Shown: positions 1 through 60,324 of the stretch, in pieces | Layout of the letters: every line of letters begins with the position of its first letter | Numbering within the stretch: position 1 is the first letter of the stretch | From: Amorphochlora amoebiformis | Lineage: Eukaryota > Cercozoa > Chlorarachniophyceae | DNA: 64,000 bases | Direction: 5' to 3' | Assembly: GCA_054601695.1 (NCBI GenBank) | Contig: BAAHQB010000150.1 | Coordinates: 186,001-250,000, forward strand | The notes under the pieces: model-generated | The model's database searches: none | The model's input: only the letters and a program-made list of their open reading frames with translations | Told to the model about the DNA's origin: nothing | Made by a program: the position numbers and the translations under genes

Positions 1-20
1 TATATATATATATATATATA

Positions 21-79
21 TACATACATATAAACCTTTCCCGTCTGAATAAACTTCAAGTGAATCGCATGTTTATATG

Positions 80-131
<52 letters not shown>

Positions 132-179
132 CATACATATAAACCTTTCCCGTCTGAATAAACTTCAAGTGAATCGCAT
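21..179. repeat. Direct repeat of 50 bp (21-70 and 130-179)
   Basis: The two copies are identical by eye and each carries the words AAACCTTTCCCGTCTG and CTTCAAGTGAATCGCAT. They are separated by a (TA)n tract. This looks like a recent local duplication; there is no coding signal. Confidence 0.8.
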
Positions 180-232
180 ATCGCTTCCACAGAGCAGCTC
201 TGTCACCCTATTTCATGTAAGATAACAGGTCT

Positions 233-273
<41 letters not shown>

Positions 274-413
274 ATATATATATTATATTTATGCATAATA
301 TATATATACATAGATGGATAGATATTTATATGTATATTATATACATACATATATATACATATATATACATATATATAAAATATTATACAATATATATATA
401 TATATATGTACTG

Positions 414-637
414 TTAAGCAAAAAAATAGATTGAAGAGATAGATGCGGCTCGAATTCCAGATATCGATAACGTGTTGAAATATAGCCGTACGATAGCTGG
501 AGATCGCTGGAGATCCCGTAGATTGCTCGGAGATTGCCTGGCTGGTAGTACCGGATTGTACATAGTGCCGGGTAGTACCCGGTAGTGCCGGGTAGTACCC
601 GGTAGTGCCGGGTAGTACCCGGTAGTATTGGGCTTCA

Positions 638-674
<37 letters not shown>

Positions 675-831
675 CCGTGACAGAACGTGGTGTCACGCCA
701 TGTCACGCTCACATGACCTCACGTGATCATCACGTGAGCACTCATGACCGCATGTATCTTTCTAAGTTCTTGAGAACAAGTTACTCATAATCCAAACGCA
801 CTTCAATCGAACTCTGGATAATACCACTGCG

Positions 832-840
<9 letters not shown>
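414..840 (-). mobile_element. SINE-like retroelement, copy 1, tRNA-derived head, interrupted by (TA)n
   Basis: Read on the minus strand, the element starts at about 836 with GTTAGCGCAGTGGTA, an excellent match to a tRNA A box. About 25 bp on it has GAGTTCGATT, a fair B-box match. The body contains GGATTATGAGTAA and GCGTGACATGGCGTGAC. It is then interrupted by (TA)n near 640-670, followed by tandem TACCGGGTACTACCCGGCAC units and tandem GATCTCCAGC units, and ends near CGATATCTGGAATTCGAG. The same blocks recur in the same order at 3355-3726. Shared order and the pol III promoter boxes support a SINE-like family; transposition itself is inferred. Confidence 0.6.
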
Positions 841-892
<52 letters not shown>

Positions 893-927
893 ATGTGTAT
901 GCATACATAATATAAGCATAAAAGTAC

Positions 928-1038
928 CTCAAACGGCCCTTTCCATATCCCCGAAGCCTCTAACTCAGATTCACTCATGTATGTGGAGAAATCTACACAA
1001 GATCCAACATGCAAGAAATATATGAAGAGCGGGCAGAG
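928..1038 (+). other. Candidate internal exon (969-1038, + strand); a minus reading is also open
   Basis: On the + strand a pyrimidine-rich acceptor ending CTCTAACTCAG is followed by 70 open bases and the consensus donor AG/GTGAGT at 1039. In one frame it reads [20 protein letters not shown]. On the minus strand 992-928 is also bounded by TAG and GTACTT and reads [20 protein letters not shown]. The + splice sites are the better pair. No family was recognised. If + is right, its phase-2 end joins the acceptor at 3062, which would terminate at 3078. Confidence 0.3.
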
Positions 1039-1096
1039 GTGAGTATGACAATGATACACTTGCATTGTATATATGTACGTATATATACGTAAATAC

Positions 1097-1162
<66 letters not shown>

Positions 1163-1166
1163 TATG

Positions 1167-1201
<35 letters not shown>

Positions 1202-1204
1202 ATG

Positions 1205-1246
<42 letters not shown>

Positions 1247-1261
1247 CATTTGAGTATGTAT

Positions 1262-2600
<1,339 letters not shown>

Positions 2601-2639
2601 AGTAGGGAGCACGTGCTACTTTTATTGTGTACCTGATAT

Positions 2640-2677
2640 ATATATATATGTGTATATGTGTGTATATATTATATTTT

Positions 2678-2708
<31 letters not shown>

Positions 2709-2710
2709 TT

Positions 2711-2803
<93 letters not shown>

Positions 2804-2868
2804 GTGTGTGTGTGTGTGTCCGTGTGTGTGTGTCCGTGTGTGTGTGTCCGTGTGTGTGTGTATGTGAG

Positions 2869-2922
<54 letters not shown>

Positions 2923-3060
2923 GTATATTATATATATATATATATATATATGTACATCTGCATCTACACAAATATGTGTAATATAATAGTACAATATACA
3001 TTTACATACATATACACATATACATATATATATATATGCATGATACCATATATTCCTTTC
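2640..3060. repeat. (TA)n/(TG)n microsatellite block
   Basis: Long (TA)n runs flank a (TG)n stretch near 2804-2866 that contains three spaced TCCG interruptions. No coding sequence is seen apart from the weak acceptor at 3062. Confidence 0.85.
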
Positions 3061-3062
3061 AG

Positions 3063-3078
3063 ATGGCAGGGCGAATAA
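3063..3078 (+). other. Possible terminal exon (+)
   Basis: The acceptor ATATTCCTTTCAG is strong. In the frame that continues the candidate exon at 969-1038 it encodes only RWQGE and then TAA. The minus strand also has an open ATG frame here, so the assignment is tentative. Confidence 0.18.
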
Positions 3079-3118
3079 TGAATTAGGATCCATGTTTGTG
3101 TACCTTCATGAATATATG

Positions 3119-3178
<60 letters not shown>

Positions 3179-3281
3179 ATGTATGTATGTATGTATACAT
3201 GTAACATATATGTATATATATATATGTGGAAATGTATGTATGTGTATAATGATATATAATATATACGTATGTATATAAATT

Positions 3282-3314
<33 letters not shown>

Positions 3315-3354
3315 ATACATATATATGTGTATATATATATATGTAAAGTATGTA

Positions 3355-3722
3355 TAAATAGTCAAAGCAACGATATAAATTAGTATGAGAGGGCGCACCT
3401 CGAACAGTAGATATCGAAGCATACCTAAGTATAGTCATAGCTATATTGGAGATTGCTGGAGATCACTGGAGATCATTGGAGATCCCGAGATTTTCTGCAA
3501 ATCGGGTTGACCGATACTAACTGGTACTGTCAGTACCATCAAATACTACCCGGTAGTGACGGTTTTAGACTATTGGGTCCAAGCCGTGACGTCACGCTTC
3601 AGAACTATTCTGAAGATTCAAGTCTTCTGTGCGTACAAAACACTTTCTCCCAACCAAATTTTTCTTATTCATAATCCAACCCCAAACTATGCACTGTCAG
3701 TGATATACCGTACCGCTGCGCT

Positions 3723-3726
<4 letters not shown>
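3355..3726 (-). mobile_element. SINE-like retroelement, copy 2
   Basis: On the minus strand it begins GTTAGCGCAGCGGTA (tRNA A-box-like). GGATTATGAATAA, GCGTGACGTCACG, CCCAATAGTC, CTACCGGGTAGTA, three GATCTCCAG-type units and CGATATCTACTGTTCGAG follow in the same order as in copy 1. No (TA)n interrupts this copy, so it is the better template for a consensus. Confidence 0.65.
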
Positions 3727-3774
<48 letters not shown>

Positions 3775-3867
3775 ATATGTATAAATATATATAAATATAT
3801 ATGTATTTCCATACATAAATGTATAATATATATACATATACATATATATATATATATATATATTTAC

Positions 3868-3901
<34 letters not shown>

Positions 3902-4079
3902 ACATATATATATGTATGTCTGTGTGTATACATATATGAGTATGTACATCAGGAAATTATACGTTAATGAACATAAGATATATATGTATATGTGTGTATA
4001 TATATATAAAGAATCTGTAACATATGTATACATAAAAATATATATATATATAGGAATACATATACGCATATGTACACGC

Positions 4080-4123
<44 letters not shown>

Positions 4124-4242
4124 AGTTTAGTGTATGTTGTATTTAGAACTTACGATATTGTAACGAATAGGACAAGACCACGCTCTCTATATGTTTTGCC
4201 CTATTTATAAATATATCTATTTGCCTTTATATCTATATATAT

Positions 4243-4296
<54 letters not shown>

Positions 4297-4375
4297 TTGA
4301 ATATGTGAATATACATAGACTATATCATTTGATATGTCTTACATACACAAATATATATATATATATATATAATTT

Positions 4376-4419
<44 letters not shown>

Positions 4420-4580
4420 TACATATGCTTATGTATATATATATATATATATATTAATATTATACATATATATATATGTCTGTATATATATGATCTATAT
4501 CTGAATTGTCTACATATGTATATGCACATATGTATGTAATGATATAATTTAATATATAATACACATATATACATACACAT

Positions 4581-4621
<41 letters not shown>

Positions 4622-4647
4622 GAAACCATATATGTAAAAAGAGGTAC

Positions 4648-4696
<49 letters not shown>

Positions 4697-4865
4697 GTAT
4701 ATACACACATATATAACATACTTATCGTATCATATAATATATATATATATATAATATGCATATATATATATATATAATATGTATATATATATATATATAT
4801 ATAATATGTATATATGAATAATACATACATACAGCATATACACACTGTTATATGTACATATACAA

Positions 4866-4922
<57 letters not shown>

Positions 4923-4940
4923 CCTGTATATATTTACATA
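3727..4940. repeat. (TA)n-dominated spacer with one candidate exon
   Basis: Mostly (TA)n with (TG)n islands. The only complex sequence is about 4130-4230, which holds the candidate minus-strand exon listed separately. Confidence 0.8.
4154..4186 (-). other. Candidate minus-strand exon (33 nt)
   Basis: Acceptor CATATAG and consensus donor GTAAGT flank an open 33-nt stretch reading [11 protein letters not shown] in phase 0, which is compatible with the phase at the end of the candidate exon at 6347-6313. No product is recognisable. Confidence 0.3.
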
Positions 4941-5100
4941 ATATGAATCCATACAAAGACATACATAAACATTCACACGCATAGAGAGACACAGACAGCA
5001 AATACTGCACCAACATAACATGTATCCATACATAGACATATACACACACATTCACACAAGTATAGAGACACAGACAGCAAACATTGCAACAGACAGCAAA
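4941..5100. repeat. Imperfect direct repeat (about 75-bp period)
   Basis: Two copies share ATCCATACA, CATTCACACG or CATTCACACA, and AGAGACACAGACAGCAAA. The second copy is followed by an extra ACAGACAGCAAAT. Non-coding. Confidence 0.6.
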
Positions 5101-5222
5101 TATAAACCTAAACCTCTAACCTTACTCCCTTTCCTATGGCCATCAGTCTTAAGATCAAGGCTTTCAATCGATGCCTGAGAGTTAGAGCTAGCATTAGAGT
5201 GTATTTGAAAGACTCACGTGCG

Positions 5223-5272
5223 TACAAAGGTCTAACCTAATCACAAAACTCTCAGTAAGTTAGACCTTTGTA
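5223..5272. other. Perfect inverted repeat (14-bp arms, 22-nt loop)
   Basis: TACAAAGGTCTAAC at 5223-5236 is exactly complementary to GTTAGACCTTTGTA at 5259-5272. It lies in complex, non-microsatellite sequence. It could form a hairpin in DNA or RNA; the role is unknown. Confidence 0.7.
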
Positions 5273-5309
5273 AACTAGCAAATACAACCAACATATTCAA
5301 TATCAAGAC

Positions 5310-5425
5310 ACCCCACACATTGAGTGTCAAGACATCCGACGTCTTGAGTGTCAAGACACCTAACGTCTTGAGTGTCAAGAAACCTCACGTCTTGATTGTC
5401 AAGACACCCCACGTCTGACTGTCGG
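5310..5425. repeat. Tandem array of about 26 bp (4 units) of self-complementary units
   Basis: The unit approximates GTCTTGAGTGTCAAGAC followed by a variable ACCYMAC. Each unit is itself a small palindrome (GTCTTG...CAAGAC), so the array can form a row of hairpins. Confidence 0.7.
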
Positions 5426-5429
5426 CTAG

Positions 5430-5810
5430 GGCTTGAGTGTTGTAATTACGCTTAGAGTTAGGATTAGGATTGTAATTAGGGCTGTAATTAGGGTTTAGGA
5501 TTGTAACTAGGTTTAGGATCAGATTATTCAGCATGTCTTAGTCCGAGGACCATTGACTCCTCCACATTGTGCTGCAGTGCTGTTTAGAATTAGGGTTTGA
5601 GTTTTGTAATAATTAGGGTAGGATTGTAATTAGGGTTAGGGTTAGGATCAGATTATTCACAAAGTCTTAGCCCTAGGACCATTGACTCCTCCACAGGATG
5701 AGGCTATAGTGTTGTTCGGGATAACAGCAGATCGTGATGATGGGTGTGTTGGGGTTAAGGTTATAACAAGGGTTGGGCATAGGGATAGGTTAGGGGAGGG
5801 AGGAAACTGT
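5430..5810. repeat. Degenerate TTAGGG-like stretch with a 129-bp duplication
   Basis: Irregular TTAGGG, TTAGGATT and TAATTAGGG words occupy much of the block. A segment starting TCAGATTATTCA and including ACCATTGACTCCTCCACA is present twice, near 5519 and 5648. There is no open frame with good splice boundaries. Confidence 0.6.
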
Positions 5811-5829
5811 GTGTATTATTTATTTGCGG

Positions 5830-5839
5830 AATGTATATG

Positions 5840-5871
<32 letters not shown>

Positions 5872-5874
5872 TGT

Positions 5875-5930
<56 letters not shown>

Positions 5931-5977
5931 GTATATATACGTAACATATGTGTATCTCTGCATAGATGTAATGATAT

Positions 5978-6026
<49 letters not shown>

Positions 6027-6079
6027 CTATATATATGTGTATACATATTTATATATGTAAATAATACACATATATATGC

Positions 6080-6116
<37 letters not shown>

Positions 6117-6133
6117 ATATATATATATATATA

Positions 6134-6181
<48 letters not shown>

Positions 6182-6265
6182 ATATATATATGTATATATG
6201 TGTGTATGTATGCATAGATATTTATTTATTTATATATGTATATATATATATATTCATATATATAT

Positions 6266-6296
<31 letters not shown>

Positions 6297-6297
6297 C
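5830..6297. repeat. (TA)n microsatellite block
   Basis: Nearly pure (TA)n with short interruptions; nothing else is seen. Confidence 0.9.
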
Positions 6298-6347
6298 GGG
6301 GCGTATCCATACCGCTTTCAAAAGAATCGCCAGTGAGATCTTGTCCG
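6298..6347 (-). other. Candidate minus-strand exon
   Basis: An island of complex sequence in (TA)n. The minus strand has acceptor GGCCAG and reads [12 protein letters not shown], ending at donor GTATGG (6313) or, in the same phase, GTATAT (6298). Its phase-1 start matches the phase-1 end of the candidate exon at 6630-6585, giving a plausible joint reading. It may be part of the minus-strand gene that starts at 15676, or of a separate gene. Confidence 0.35.
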
Positions 6348-6350
6348 CTG

Positions 6351-6395
<45 letters not shown>

Positions 6396-6498
6396 GTGTG
6401 TGTGTGTGTGTGTGTATGTAATACAATATTTACATATGTGTATTTCATATACATATATACATATGCATATATATACATATATATATATATATATGTAA

Positions 6499-6545
<47 letters not shown>

Positions 6546-6584
6546 ATATATATATATACAACCTATACACACAGAAGCACTTAC

Positions 6585-6630
6585 CAGAGTCGCTCTTATC
6601 TAACCGTTGCAGGACTTCATCTCCTTGCAT
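6585..6630 (-). other. Candidate minus-strand exon with consensus donor
   Basis: The acceptor is GATAACTGCAG and the donor is a perfect GTAAGT. The open frame reads [15 protein letters not shown]. The ATG immediately after the acceptor leaves open whether it is internal or a start. No family was recognised. Confidence 0.4.
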
Positions 6631-6639
6631 CTGCAGTTA

Positions 6640-6955
6640 TCACATATGGATATTCAGTTGGATATTCAGTTACTGCTAAGGGGACATCGCCAGGACATTC
6701 ACAACTGGGAGAGAGGCGGGACATGGGCGGAACATTCAGTTGCTACCAAGGGACAAGGGCAGGACGGTTCGTTGCGGACAAGGAGATTTGTTGTGTTTGT
6801 GTTGGCTTGGAGGGAAGGAGAACAGACATTGTTTTTAGAGTTGCCATAAGGGTTGGGTTGGGAGTAAGGCAGGGTTAGGTTGGGTTTTGGGAATTTTACC
6901 AGGAAACCGTTCATACGGCGACAGGATCGGGTTAGGCCTGTATGAGAGTGTGTAT
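6640..6955. other. Complex intergenic or intronic sequence with internal repeat
   Basis: The words ATTCAGTTACTGCTAAGGGG and ATTCAGTTGCTACCAAGGGA lie about 70 bp apart and mark an imperfect duplication. The + strand is open for about 100 codons, but composition and splice sites give no support for coding. Confidence 0.35.
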
Positions 6956-6959
6956 ATGT

Positions 6960-8040
<1,081 letters not shown>

Positions 8041-8258
8041 CACCCACATATCTTTCGATTGAACGATATGATCAACTCGAAGCTGATAGGTTATAATCAG
8101 TGTTAGAGTCGATATTACGTTTTGTTAGAACAACTAGCCTCATAACCAGAAAGTTTCAACAGTTTTTTTTTTTTTTCTTTTTGCTCTTTTTTTTTTTAAC
8201 AATCTCTTTTTTTTTTTTTCTTTCCTTTATTTTCCCCTTTTTTTTTCGGTATTTACAC

Positions 8259-8303
8259 CTCAAGAGACTCAACCCCAGCTACTACAACGTCCTGGCGTTC
8301 GAT
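8259..8303 (-). other. Candidate minus-strand exon (45 nt)
   Basis: Acceptor ACTTATAG, donor GTGTAA, phase 0 at both ends, reading IERQDVVVAGVESLE. It is compatible in phase with the candidate exon 8544-8498 upstream. A poly-pyrimidine run follows at 8161-8245 on the + strand. Assignment to the minus-strand gene starting at 15676 is possible but unproven. Confidence 0.35.
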
Positions 8304-8497
8304 CTATAAGTCGTAAGTTTGGTGTCAGGATTAGAGAGGGGTTAGAATTATTTAGGCTAGGGTTAGTGCTAGGGTTAGGTTTGAATCAGAGAGAGAGAAA
8401 TAAAGAGAGACATGGAGAGAGACAGAGAGCGAGACAGAGAGAGAGACATAGACAAAAGGGGTGACAGAGAAAGAGAGGAGGAACAGAGGCATTAAAC

Positions 8498-8544
8498 CTC
8501 TTTGAGGGTCCTGGCGTTGCAGTGCGTCTGTGTTCGGTTGCATT
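8498..8544 (-). other. Candidate minus-strand exon (47 nt)
   Basis: Bounded by ATACGAG and GTTTAA. All three frames are open; the phase-1 frame reads CNRTQTHCNARTLKE and joins the next candidate exon in phase. Confidence 0.25.
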
Positions 8545-8725
8545 CTCGTATATATACCTTAAGAATATTATATTTACTATTTTCATATATACAATATATA
8601 TATAAAAATATAATATATATATATATATATATTTATATATGCATATTTATAGATATACATATATATATACACAAATATACATATATTATATATTTATATA
8701 TTATGTCTTCTCGCTTCTCTCACAG

Positions 8726-8956
8726 CTCTCTCTCTCTCTTTCTCTCTTCATCTCTCTCACTCTCTCTCTCTCTTCATCTCTCTCTCTCTCTCTCTCTCTC
8801 TTCTCATCTCTCTCTCACTCTCTCTTCAACTCTCCCTCTCTCCTCAACTCTCTCTTCCTCTCTCCCTCTCTCTCTCTCCCTCTCTCTCTCTCTCTCTCCT
8901 TCTCTCCCTCTCTCTTTCTCTCCCTCTCTCTTTCTCTCCTCTCTCTCTCTCTCTCA
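8726..8956. repeat. (CT)n polypyrimidine tract
   Basis: About 230 bp of CTCTCT with TTC and CCC interruptions on the + strand; no gene. Confidence 0.9.
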
Positions 8957-8958
8957 TA

Positions 8959-9010
8959 TCAGAGACACGTCGCTGGGTGCAGTTTACTGAATCTCTTTAC
9001 GAACTCAATT
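8959..9010 (-). other. Candidate minus-strand exon, possibly terminal
   Basis: After acceptor GGGTTAG the only open frame (phase 2) reads [16 protein letters not shown] and then TGA at 8961-8959. A donor GTAAAC at 8987 is an alternative to the stop. The phase does not match the last secure exon upstream (11359-11257), so at least one exon would be missing. Confidence 0.28.
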
Positions 9011-9029
9011 CTAACCCGCCGAACCAAAC

Positions 9030-9030
9030 C

Positions 9031-9101
<71 letters not shown>

Positions 9102-9163
9102 ATATATATATATATATAGTGTGTGTGTGTGTGTTGTGTGTAAGTGAAAAGGTATGTGTATGC

Positions 9164-9220
<57 letters not shown>

Positions 9221-9344
9221 AAAAATACATATACATATAAATATATATATATATATAATGTATATTTGAATCTCTGTACATACACACATACATAGAATAT
9301 ATATAAACACACACATATGTACACATAGAGATCTGTATAATACA

Positions 9345-9382
<38 letters not shown>

Positions 9383-9455
9383 CATATACATAATATACAA
9401 TATATATATATATATAAATACATACATGTATCTAGTATACATATGTAAATGTATA

Positions 9456-9486
<31 letters not shown>

Positions 9487-9588
9487 GTATGCATGAATAG
9501 AAATATATATATATATATATATATATATAAAGAGTGTGCGCGTGTGCGTGTGTGTTTGTGAGTATGTATGCACATAGAATATAATAAA

Positions 9589-9643
<55 letters not shown>

Positions 9644-9740
9644 ATTATATATACATATATGCATACATGCATATATTTATACTTACATATAATATATATA
9701 TATATACATATATATATTTATATACAAGCGTATACATAAA
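9030..9740. repeat. (TA)n/(TG)n spacer
   Basis: Microsatellite with degenerate interruptions; no coding evidence. Confidence 0.85.
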
Positions 9741-10010
9741 CAGACTTGTATAATTCGATTTGTCATATGTAATATGGTACTTATATACACGCAAACGTAC
9801 TGTCCATATGTAATATGGTACTTTTATACACGCAAACGTAGTAACCGAAACGCTGTTCCAAGTGTATTTTTGATATAGTAATACAATACAAGTTTTAGCT
9901 TGTTGTCAGTGCATATGTGATGTCGCTATGTATTTGATTTATATAGTTACATATATTACATGTATTCATACCATTATATATAATATTATGTATATCTATA
10001 TATATATATA

Positions 10011-10050
<40 letters not shown>

Positions 10051-10073
10051 TTATATATATATATATATAAATA

Positions 10074-10158
<85 letters not shown>

Positions 10159-10440
10159 GTGTGTGTAATATAATTCTATGGCATAATACAACTTTTTTCG
10201 ACCAAAAAGTAGTACTCAAAAACGTGTTTGCGCTTGTGATATGGTAATATAATATACATCTTTTTGGAAATTTTGTGATATACTAGTATAATACAGCTTT
10301 TTGGAAAGGTTGTTGTCAGGGCATATGAAAAGATAGTCTATAGAACACCTTCTTGCGTGCAAATGTAGTAATTGAAAGCGTGTTGTCAGTGCTGCTACTT
10401 GGATATACTATCTCCCTGTCATACGGGGTCATAGGATATT
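9740..10440. repeat. Complex AT-rich spacer with local duplications
   Basis: Words such as ATATGTAATATGGTACTT followed by CACGCAAACGTA occur in tandem (period about 42 bp, 9765-9840). GTTGTCAG followed by TGC or GGC recurs at about 9902, 10310 and 10382. This resembles a decayed interspersed repeat; no open frame has convincing splice sites. Confidence 0.5.
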
Positions 10441-10449
10441 ATTTCCATA

Positions 10450-10563
10450 AATATGCATGTGTGTATATGAATATTATACATATACATATATATATATATA
10501 CATATATATATACATATATATATATATGTATGTATATATATATATATGTATGTGTGTGTGTAC

Positions 10564-10624
<61 letters not shown>

Positions 10625-10719
10625 GCATGTATAATATATTATATTTCTTAGATATTACATATGTATATGTCTACATGCATCTAAACTTATATATATATAT
10701 ATATATATGTAAATATGTA

Positions 10720-10757
<38 letters not shown>

Positions 10758-10774
10758 TACATACATACGTACAT

Positions 10775-10834
<60 letters not shown>

Positions 10835-10953
10835 ATACATAATATATATATATATATATATATGTATGTATACAATATATGTATATATATACATATATAT
10901 ACGTATACTGTATAATGTAGACATAATACATATATATATAGCTGTACATATAT

Positions 10954-10988
<35 letters not shown>

Positions 10989-11096
10989 CACACACACATA
11001 AGATATGTATATATATATATATATATATATATGTTATATACAATGTGTAGATATATATATATATATAAATATATACATTCCATCGTACTATGTATT

Positions 11097-11127
<31 letters not shown>

Positions 11128-11240
11128 GTGGGTGTGTATGTATTTATATTTTATATGTATATTAATATCATCATATTAAAATTATATATATTACATATGA
11201 TTATTTAACATATAACATATGTATATATACAATTTTTAAA
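10450..11240. repeat. (TA)n spacer
   Basis: Long (TA)n with short interruptions; nothing else is seen. Confidence 0.9.
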
Positions 11241-11256
11241 AGTATATATATGTAAC

Positions 11257-15676
<4,420 letters not shown>

Positions 15677-15759
15677 CGCGATTCCTACTTCGAAATCGTC
15701 GTTTCAGTGTGAGGTAGTCGGGAAATGCTGAAAATTAGTGTCGGTCAACATTTTTGGCT
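15677..15759. promoter_or_regulatory. Putative bidirectional promoter (83 bp)
   Basis: This separates the ATG at 15676 (minus) from the ATG at 15760 (plus). It is complex, non-repetitive sequence with no TATA-like (TA)n. The role is inferred purely from the divergent arrangement; 5' UTRs must also fit here. Confidence 0.35.
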
Positions 15760-23711
<7,952 letters not shown>

Positions 23712-23950
23712 TTAGTTAGCCTTTCGCTTTAAGTGTGAGGGAAATGGAGGCAAGGGGGGAGGTTCCAGTTGTGCACGTGCCTCCTCCTTTTTTACATTTT
23801 ATATTCACATCAAAAGATATTCACATATTCATAACTCAGGAATGCTGCTTCACAGTAATCATCCTGATGTAATCTTCACAGTAATCATGCTGATATAATC
23901 GTAGTTATAGTTACAATATATACATTCATAATTATAATACACATACATAC

Positions 23951-23985
<35 letters not shown>

Positions 23986-24045
23986 TTGTATATATATATA
24001 TATATATGTACATATACTTAATATGCATATATACATATATACTTA

Positions 24046-24132
<87 letters not shown>

Positions 24133-25117
24133 CAACACATACGCAGGGAGACAAAGATAGTAAGTCACGGAAGAACAAAAGAGAGAGAGAACGAAAGAGA
24201 GAAAGAACGAAAGAGAGAAAGAACGAAAGAGAGAAAGAACGAAAGAAAAATGAGAGGAAGGAATGGATGAACGAGAGTTACTTCGGACCTCTGAGCGCGG
24301 CGTGGCATTTTCACTGAGAATGTTGGCAACGGCCTCCTCTCCACTCGTCATCCCGGCCTTATAGCCCAGGGGGCATTCTCCATTATCATCTACCAGTATA
24401 GAGGTGCAGTTCAAGATGTATGGATTGCGACTCCAAACAAGTGACTTCTAATTTCTTTTTTCCCATTTTCACCTATCTTGGTCGTGAACATGCTGTAGAT
24501 CATGTAGATCATCATAGGGATCGATAGCTGCGATTGTATTTCATAGTCAGTCAGTGCGCCAGGATATGAATATAGCTCGATATGCTTCTGCTGACTCTCC
24601 CACACATGTACATTTTTTCGTTTTAGGAACGGGACATCCGATACCGGGATCACACCGTAGGATATCAATACGTGGGCTGTCTTCCGCTCGATCGTCTCTG
24701 CAATCGTCTCCTGGAATTGGAAGTCAGGTTTCATAAGGTCGTCGCCGATGGAGAACGCGGGAACGGTAAATCGTTTACCACTATCGATGTTGCCGTATTC
24801 TCGCCCTCCTTCCCGTAAGCTTCGACAGCTTGCCTCTCCTGAAGTAAGTACATAATAGTTGTTAGGTCGTGATATGATATCTTGCGGGTGTGAAGTCCTA
24901 CCTTATCAATTCTCCAGAGTACAAAGGCCACCCAGAGTACCAAAACTGACAGCGAATGGGTTAGTTTTTGACAACTCTCAGCGGAAATGGGTTTCAAATA
25001 CTCACCAAAGTACAAGATGTGTTTCAGGTGATACGGCGATATATTTTTGACACCCTTTGTTGGCTCCGAGAGGGATTCTATATCCCTCCAAAGCCCTTTG
25101 CAGCAACAGGGAATCAT
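23712..25117 (-). CDS. Spliced gene for a predicted single-pass membrane protein, family not recognised
   Basis: Exons on the minus strand: 25117-25006 ([15 protein letters not shown]), 24945-24902, 24838-24779, 24710-24473 and 24389-24289. The tentative last exon is 23786-23712, ending TAA after HLKRKAN. Introns between the first four are short (about 60-70 nt), with good ends such as GTGAGT...CTGTCAG. The N-terminal CCC could be acylated. Joining exons 1 and 2 builds a hydrophobic helix, [15 protein letters not shown], followed by [18 protein letters not shown]. The long exon reads [15 protein letters not shown] and later [17 protein letters not shown]; then [20 protein letters not shown]. 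The long exon could contain one more intron. The + strand also shows some splice-like words here, but it gives no chain with a consistent phase. About 210 aa in total; function unknown. Confidence 0.42.
23820..23895. repeat. Tandem 26-bp duplication
   Basis: CTTCACAGTAATCATCCTGA and CTTCACAGTAATCATGCTGA occur back to back, in an intron of the minus-strand gene. Confidence 0.7.
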
Positions 25118-25362
25118 CGACCCGTCGTTCAGCCTGTGGCACGTGGTACTGAGATATATGATTCATTGGTTCAGATACGGTGAGATATTCAGATATTTGT
25201 ATAATGATATCTATATATATACTTTCTTTATATGCTTGTGCCGCGCCCGCGCGCGCAACCGGAACCGAACATTTTCTTAATTTATCGTCGGAACCCTGGA
25301 ACCTAACCGGAACTCACGTAACCAGTCATCGTGGGGAGTAGAAGGGGACCTCCTGTAGGCAA
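25118..25362. promoter_or_regulatory. Divergent intergenic region upstream of the ABCC gene
   Basis: About 245 bp between the tentative minus-strand start at 25117 and the transporter ATG at 25363. It contains an isolated GC/CpG-rich run (CCGCGCCCGCGCGCGCAACC at about 25241-25260) that is unique in this AT-rich window. The promoter role is inferred from position. Confidence 0.35.
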
Positions 25363-59678
<34,316 letters not shown>

Positions 59679-60012
59679 TCGAGCTATTACCTAGTATTAA
59701 TCCAGTACACCCCAGAAGTCCCACTCGGACGAATTTTAGTCGAGTTATCTAATTTAGCTAATTGTGATGAGATTGCCAAGCTAATTGTGATGAGATTGCC
59801 AAGCTAATTGTGATGAGATTGCTGCCAAAAGTACTGAGTTCAGCAATTCTATAAATTATCATGAGTGCTTGAAGTTATATCGTTTTCATACTAATAATTA
59901 CTCTAGTTACTGCGGACTAAGACGGATTTGTCACGCGTATACTAGGCGTGTATAGTATATATATAGATATATATATATATATATATATAGCATCTAGAGT
60001 ATCTACTACCAG
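59679..60012. repeat. Convergent 3' intergenic region with short tandem repeats
   Basis: CTAATTGTGATGAGATTGCC occurs three times in tandem (about 59757-59822). The sequence GGACGAATATTAGTCGAG, which spans the transporter stop codon, recurs as GGACGAATTTTAGTCGAG about 64 bp downstream. No polyadenylation signal can be singled out in such AT-rich sequence. Confidence 0.65.
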
Positions 60013-60290
60013 TTATATCCGTATGCAAATTATATTAGGAAAAAATACGGCGAGTCCTAGGAGTCGGATCTATAGAGACTCTAGAGACTGTCGTATTCGA
60101 TCACGGTCGGTTCACACCAGCAGTAGGGACACAATGCCAGTTATAACCGTTGCTAAACCCAAGGCCTGTATAATTATTAGAAAAAAAATGTAGTCTGAGC
60201 TTGTGATCCTCTACATTAATGCGTATTTCAATACGAAATATGGATAAATTTATATTATTATATTACATTATATTATACATGTATATATAT

Positions 60291-60324
<34 letters not shown>

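Noticed and set aside
24554-25280. + strand gene opposite the minus-strand membrane protein
   Set aside because: Some GTAAGT- and CAG-like words exist, but the resulting pieces do not keep phase; the minus chain does and builds a clear hydrophobic helix.
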